Assembly: GCF_000208745.1 (NCBI RefSeq)
Contig: NC_030856.1
Span: 2,277,659 to 2,341,658, forward strand
Reading direction: 5' to 3'
Source of the DNA: Theobroma cacao
Lineage: Eukaryota > Streptophyta > Magnoliopsida > Malvales > Malvaceae
Length of the DNA stretch: 64,000 nucleotides
The notes beneath the pieces are model-generated. The model did not search any database, was not told the DNA's origin, and saw only the letters and a program-made list of their open reading frames with translations. A program made the translations under genes and the position numbers. Within the stretch, counting starts at the first letter, position 1; each line of letters begins with the position of its first letter. Below, one piece after another: positions 60,754 to 64,000 of this stretch.

Positions 60754-60963
60754 CCTTTGACAAAATTTTAATTCTACTAATCGAGTTAAAAACTCACCGA
60801 GGATGTGTAGAATAATAGTCCTGAAAATAATCCCTTTGTTTTTACAATCGAGGGACATTGATCTTTACATGCATTAGTAATGAAGATTTGTTGCTTTTCC
60901 TCCTAGCATTTTGTGCTTAATTACATGCTTTTGTTCGACTTATATATATATATATAGTATATA

Positions 60964-60964
60964 N
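60964..60964. other. Assembly gap (single n)
   Basis: One undetermined base separates two near-identical copies of about 560 bp. It most likely marks the place where two overlapping contigs were abutted instead of merged. Confidence 0.9.
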
Positions 60965-61515
60965 TTGGTATCAGAGCAGACTTTGAGTACTAGCAATGTG
61001 CCACTAAGGATAGTAGGCCCTTGTTGAAGTGGGGGAAGATGTCACAGTCCTCGCATGGATGTGAATCCCACATCATCAAGATAATGCTCCTAGCAAGTTG
61101 AGCTGCAAAGTCCCACATCAAAGAGAAACTCCTAGTGGGGAGTAAGGGAGAATGTCGTAGTCCTAGAGAGAGAAGTCATAAATCTCACATCGACTATCTA
61201 CTGGAGTGATACTGGGAGTATAAGAATTTACACCACCTTCAACCTATGAGGTGCTTTTTGCAGGACAAAACCGTGAGGACAACAAGCCAAAGTGGACAAT
61301 ACCTCACAGGGGTTAGTGTGGACCGTGACACCTTTGACAAAATTTTAATTCTACTAATCGAGTTAAAAACTCACCGAGGATGTGTAGAATAATAGTCCTG
61401 AAAATAATCCCTTTGTTTTTACAATCGAGGGACATTGATCTTTACATGCATTAGTAATGAAGATTTGTTGCTTTTCCTCCTAGCATTTTGTGCTTAATTA
61501 CATGCTTTTGTTCGA

Positions 61516-61555
<40 letters not shown>
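60965..61555. repeat. Direct repeat of 60402-60963
   Basis: The second copy again starts TTGGTATCAGAGCAG and runs to the (TA)n tract. From about 61131 (CTCCTAGTGGGGAGT) to the TA-run it appears identical to the first copy over about 400 bp, including the LTR and the non-element flank. Its first 165 bp differ at several positions and include an extra block GCAAAGTCCCACATC. The repeated unit thus ignores the element border, which argues for an assembly artefact or a very recent duplication. The TA-run is longer here (61519-61552). Confidence 0.85.
61519..61552. repeat. (TA)n microsatellite
   Basis: About 17 TA units. Shorter TA runs lie at 58544-58562, 58676-58692 and 60940-60955, the last being the counterpart in the first duplicate. 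Confidence 0.95.
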
Positions 61556-61558
<3 letters not shown>

Positions 61559-62132
61559 GCTTTCATTAGTGCTTGTTGAATTATGGCAGTAAAATGTTTA
61601 ATAGAGTTGATATGAATGAAGTGACTATATCTTTTCTGCTTATTGGGTTCCATTGCTTGAAGCATTTCTGCAGTTTCTGTATAAAATTCTTGGAGCATTG
61701 GCTACAACTTGAAAAAAGGGAGCATGACAGGATTGTATCCAAATTTGCCTATATCTTCAAATTCAGTTTAACTTCATCATCAAGAAAAGAAAATCTCAGT
61801 TCAGATTGTAGTATTTCAAATGCATGCATGCTTACGAAGTTCGTTTGGTAATATATAGCACAAAAAGCATTGTGAACCCAACTACGAAACACATTGATCC
61901 CATCTATTTTTCTAACAACAGGTGTGGCAATACCAATTCTAACATTGGTTTTAGACCACTTTATCAAATTTCAAAGCCATTTTTTAGTGCTTGTTTCCCC
62001 TGGCTTTCTTGGGAGAATATCAAGATTAAGTGGTGCTATAAAAGAAGGCCATGTTAGGAATGGCAGGGGGACAGATTTTAATCGGGTATTCGATGTGATC
62101 AAACTTGATTAATGTAATTTTTTATAATTATA
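61556..62132 (+). repeat. Second copy of the 20400-20850 block
   Basis: From GCAGTTTCTGTATAAA (61673) the sequence follows 20393 onward with about 90% similarity by eye. The homology continues through the LINE relic to about 62650. The open frames here (61573, 61824, 61894) and at 20538 overlap but differ by frameshifts, so I do not support a gene. The part 61556-61672 lacks a counterpart at 20.4 kb. Confidence 0.65.
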
Positions 62133-62340
62133 ATTGAAACAGATCGGAGGAATGAAGTTAATTGGATATTGAACCTCGATGGTAGATTATGGAAATGGTG
62201 GAAGACATTTCAGCAAGTGGATTCTTTAAAGGAGGTGATAGGCAGTGTATTACTCTATGAATGCTTATTTTTTGGCAAAGGAAGGTGCAAGGAAAGAGAT
62301 TTTTTATTGGGTACGAATTCATGGTGACAAAGTAATATGA
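62133..62340 (+). pseudogene. LINE RNase H relic, copy 2
   Basis: The first frame reads ETDRRNEVNWILNLDGRLW, then KWWKTFQQVDSLKEVIGSV; after a frameshift, FLAKEGARKEIFYWVRI and HGDKVI-stop. It has the same structure and the same frame break as 20851-21058, so it is a duplicate of an already dead piece. Confidence 0.65.
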
Positions 62341-62491
62341 CTTTATAGTTATGAAGTAGGTCTGAGTATTTAGAATTAAGATAGAGATGTAATCTCTGTA
62401 TGATTTTATGGTATTCATACTTGACTTTTAAGCTCATGTGACTAATATTCCACGGAATAATAAGATATTGTCATTACCTTGAGATTCACCT

Positions 62492-62539
62492 TTAGAATTC
62501 TGATTCTTCTAATGCAGCTTTGTTTATCCTGCAGGGAGC
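62492..62539 (-). pseudogene. CNL last-exon scrap, copy 2
   Basis: Acceptor TTTTGAAG/GCTCCC and phase-0 frame APCRINKAALEESEF-stop, one residue different from the scrap at 21213-21260. It follows the LRR scrap at 62659-62760 at the expected place on the minus strand, separated by a 119-bp intron-like stretch. Confidence 0.6.
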
Positions 62540-62658
62540 CTTCAAAACCAAACAAAGTGAGACATAATAAACAAGAATTATTATAATTTTTGTTAACAAG
62601 TAGTATAGCACATAACAAAATATAAACAAAAATCAGTAACAAAGCAAATTGCAGATAC

Positions 62659-62760
62659 CTCTATGTCTTGGCATTCACACGAACCTTGGAATTGACAATA
62701 AATGTCATAGTTAGCTTAGGACAGTCTTCAACTATTGAAGAACTTAAATTGGGAATTACA
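62659..62760 (-). pseudogene. CNL LRR exon end, scrap
   Basis: The minus-strand frame reads PNLSSSIVEDCPKLTMTF, then IVNSKVRVNAKT-stop, just before the donor TAGAG/GTATCT. It aligns with the end of exon 7 of the large CNL gene (ECPKLNTSFSIDSKRVVHAITE/GTACCC). A stop created by two extra bases shows it is dead. Homology ends at about 62760. Confidence 0.7.
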
Positions 62761-64000
62761 AGGTGTCAATTAAATCTCTACCTACGCAAGTATATATATC
62801 GAAAAGATACTATAATGGTAAGTAGAGTATCGATCCCACAAAAAATTGACCTAAAATTTCTCCAAGTACTAAAATTAGAACAATTTAATCTTATCCAAAT
62901 AATCAAATTCAAATAACTAAATTAATTCACTAAAACTGATTAATAAAAATTTAAACAAAAAGAAAAATCAAAGCAATAATAACTTGGATAAAAATCAAAT
63001 CAAACAAGTCTAAGATTACAATATCAATCACACTTCATCTAAATCTTAACTCTCTTCCTAAACTTATTTCCATAGGTTGAATTGCTAACCTAAAGTCCTC
63101 AGTTATTCATAAGGGTCTCCCGACTCATCTTATAAAAATATCTATTTTAACAAAAATACTATATCCTTATATGAATTGAAATTAAAACAGACTCATTAAG
63201 TTCAGGTTCTAATTTAGCTACATATTACCTATAGGTATATCCCTATCCTATACGCAAATCAATTAATATGATCATATGTTATTCCAATTTTAGTCTACAC
63301 TAAACTCCATTTCCAAAGTTTGTTTAGGTTTCTAGATCAATTTAATTGGTGATCAGGCAATTAAAAGCATTAAGAAGAAATTGGAATAAACAATTCAAAT
63401 CCCATTAAAGATAAGCAAGAAAGAGATTAAAAATTTAGATTACATGTGAGTTTAATTACAATCCTAGAAAAATAAATTTAGCTCATAATATCTAATAAAA
63501 ACTTCATCCAAAGAAACTTAGCTATTAATCCAAGTCAAAGAACATAAGAAAAACACAAAAGTAAAGAGAGAAAACTAATAGTTAGAGCTTTGTGATCTTG
63601 ATTCTCCCTTCAATTCTCTTGTTTTCTTGCTTTGTTCTTCCAATTCTCCAAAATAGTTGCTTGTTACTTCCCCCTTAAAACCTCTGAAAAGGGTCCCTTA
63701 AATAGGCTCCAAGTAACCTAATTTTCAAAATCTAGTCAAATTTTTATTTTTGGAAAATCACCCATCGCCGCAGCCTTGATTTCTTGGTGCTGCGGCACTA
63801 GATTCTTGCTACAGTAGCACTGCAGTGCTCTTCTTCTAGAGCTGCGGCGTTGAGCTCTTGGGAAAATGTGTTGTGTGCTTCCTTTCACCAGTGCTACAGA
63901 CTTGTTCTCCTAGTGCTGCTGCAATCTGTCAACTTCGAATGTGATTTTCACCTTGATTTGCTCCGAACTCTTTTTTGTCTAAGTTATTTTATATTATTGT
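62761..64000. mobile_element. Probable retroelement or repeat DNA, unclassified
   Basis: The opening CTACCTACGCAAGTATATATATCG and GGTAAGTAGAGTATCGATCCCAC resemble a 5' border common in plant repetitive elements (inference from memory). A leader-like stretch (63590-63720) with TTCTCTTGTTTTCTTGC follows. A GC-rich patch at 63760-63920 repeats GCTGCGGC- and GTGCTGC-type words, unusual in this AT-rich region. There is no coding frame of note, and the element runs off the window. Confidence 0.35.

Overview
The window is nuclear DNA from a eudicot plant. It is very AT-rich, has introns with GT/AG borders, encodes CC-NB-ARC-LRR (CNL) resistance proteins of the At4g27190/RPS5-like class, and is packed with plant retrotransposon and DNA-transposon debris. 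A woody eudicot such as a member of the Malvales is my guess, but nothing here proves the species. One unknown base (n, 60964) shows that this is a draft assembly.

The only convincingly gene-like locus is one very large CNL gene on the minus strand (ATG at 35237, stop at 25078). I could join eight exons with GT/AG splice sites. Exon 1 carries the coiled coil and a complete NB-ARC domain. Exons 2-7 are leucine-rich repeats, and exon 8 is a short acidic tail. Exons 4, 5 and 6 are a tandem triplication with an exact 1353-bp period. Exon 6 carries a +1 shift in a homopolymer. All internal exons after exon 2 begin and end in phase 0, so losing exon 6 would keep the frame.

Around it lies a graveyard of the same family: a CNL pseudogene with one Trp-to-stop change (15362-16352), LRR and C-terminal exon scraps (12921-13142, 21213-21260, 62492-62760), intron scraps (about 10600-11080), and many copies of the 5' flanking DNA. 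A segmental duplication (about 16255-19070 and 36498-39070) shows where another CNL copy lost its coding part.

Layout: 1-10100, tandem copies of one non-coding unit, the second interrupted by two long-TIR DNA elements. 10100-13150, CNL scraps and a hAT fragment with a CACTA MITE inside. 13150-19070, intergenic DNA plus the CNL pseudogene and its 5' flank. 19070-22870, a repeat unit, a LINE RNase H relic and a CNL scrap. 22873-23880, a hAT element with a perfect 8-bp target duplication. 25078-35237, the large CNL gene. 35240-39070, duplicated CNL 5' flank. 39070-57540, repeated copies of a local unit carrying two CENP-B/Tigger-type relics, with two solo LTRs, two further hAT copies, a hAT fragment and poly(A)-tailed retroposons. 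57543-61550, a mosaic of LTR pieces and a tandem duplication joined by the n. 61550-62760, a second copy of the 20.4-21.3 kb region and a CNL scrap. 62760-64000, probable retroelement DNA.

I found no evidence for an undescribed system. The most interesting biology is the exon-level expansion and possible decay of the large CNL, and the detailed nesting history of the transposons.
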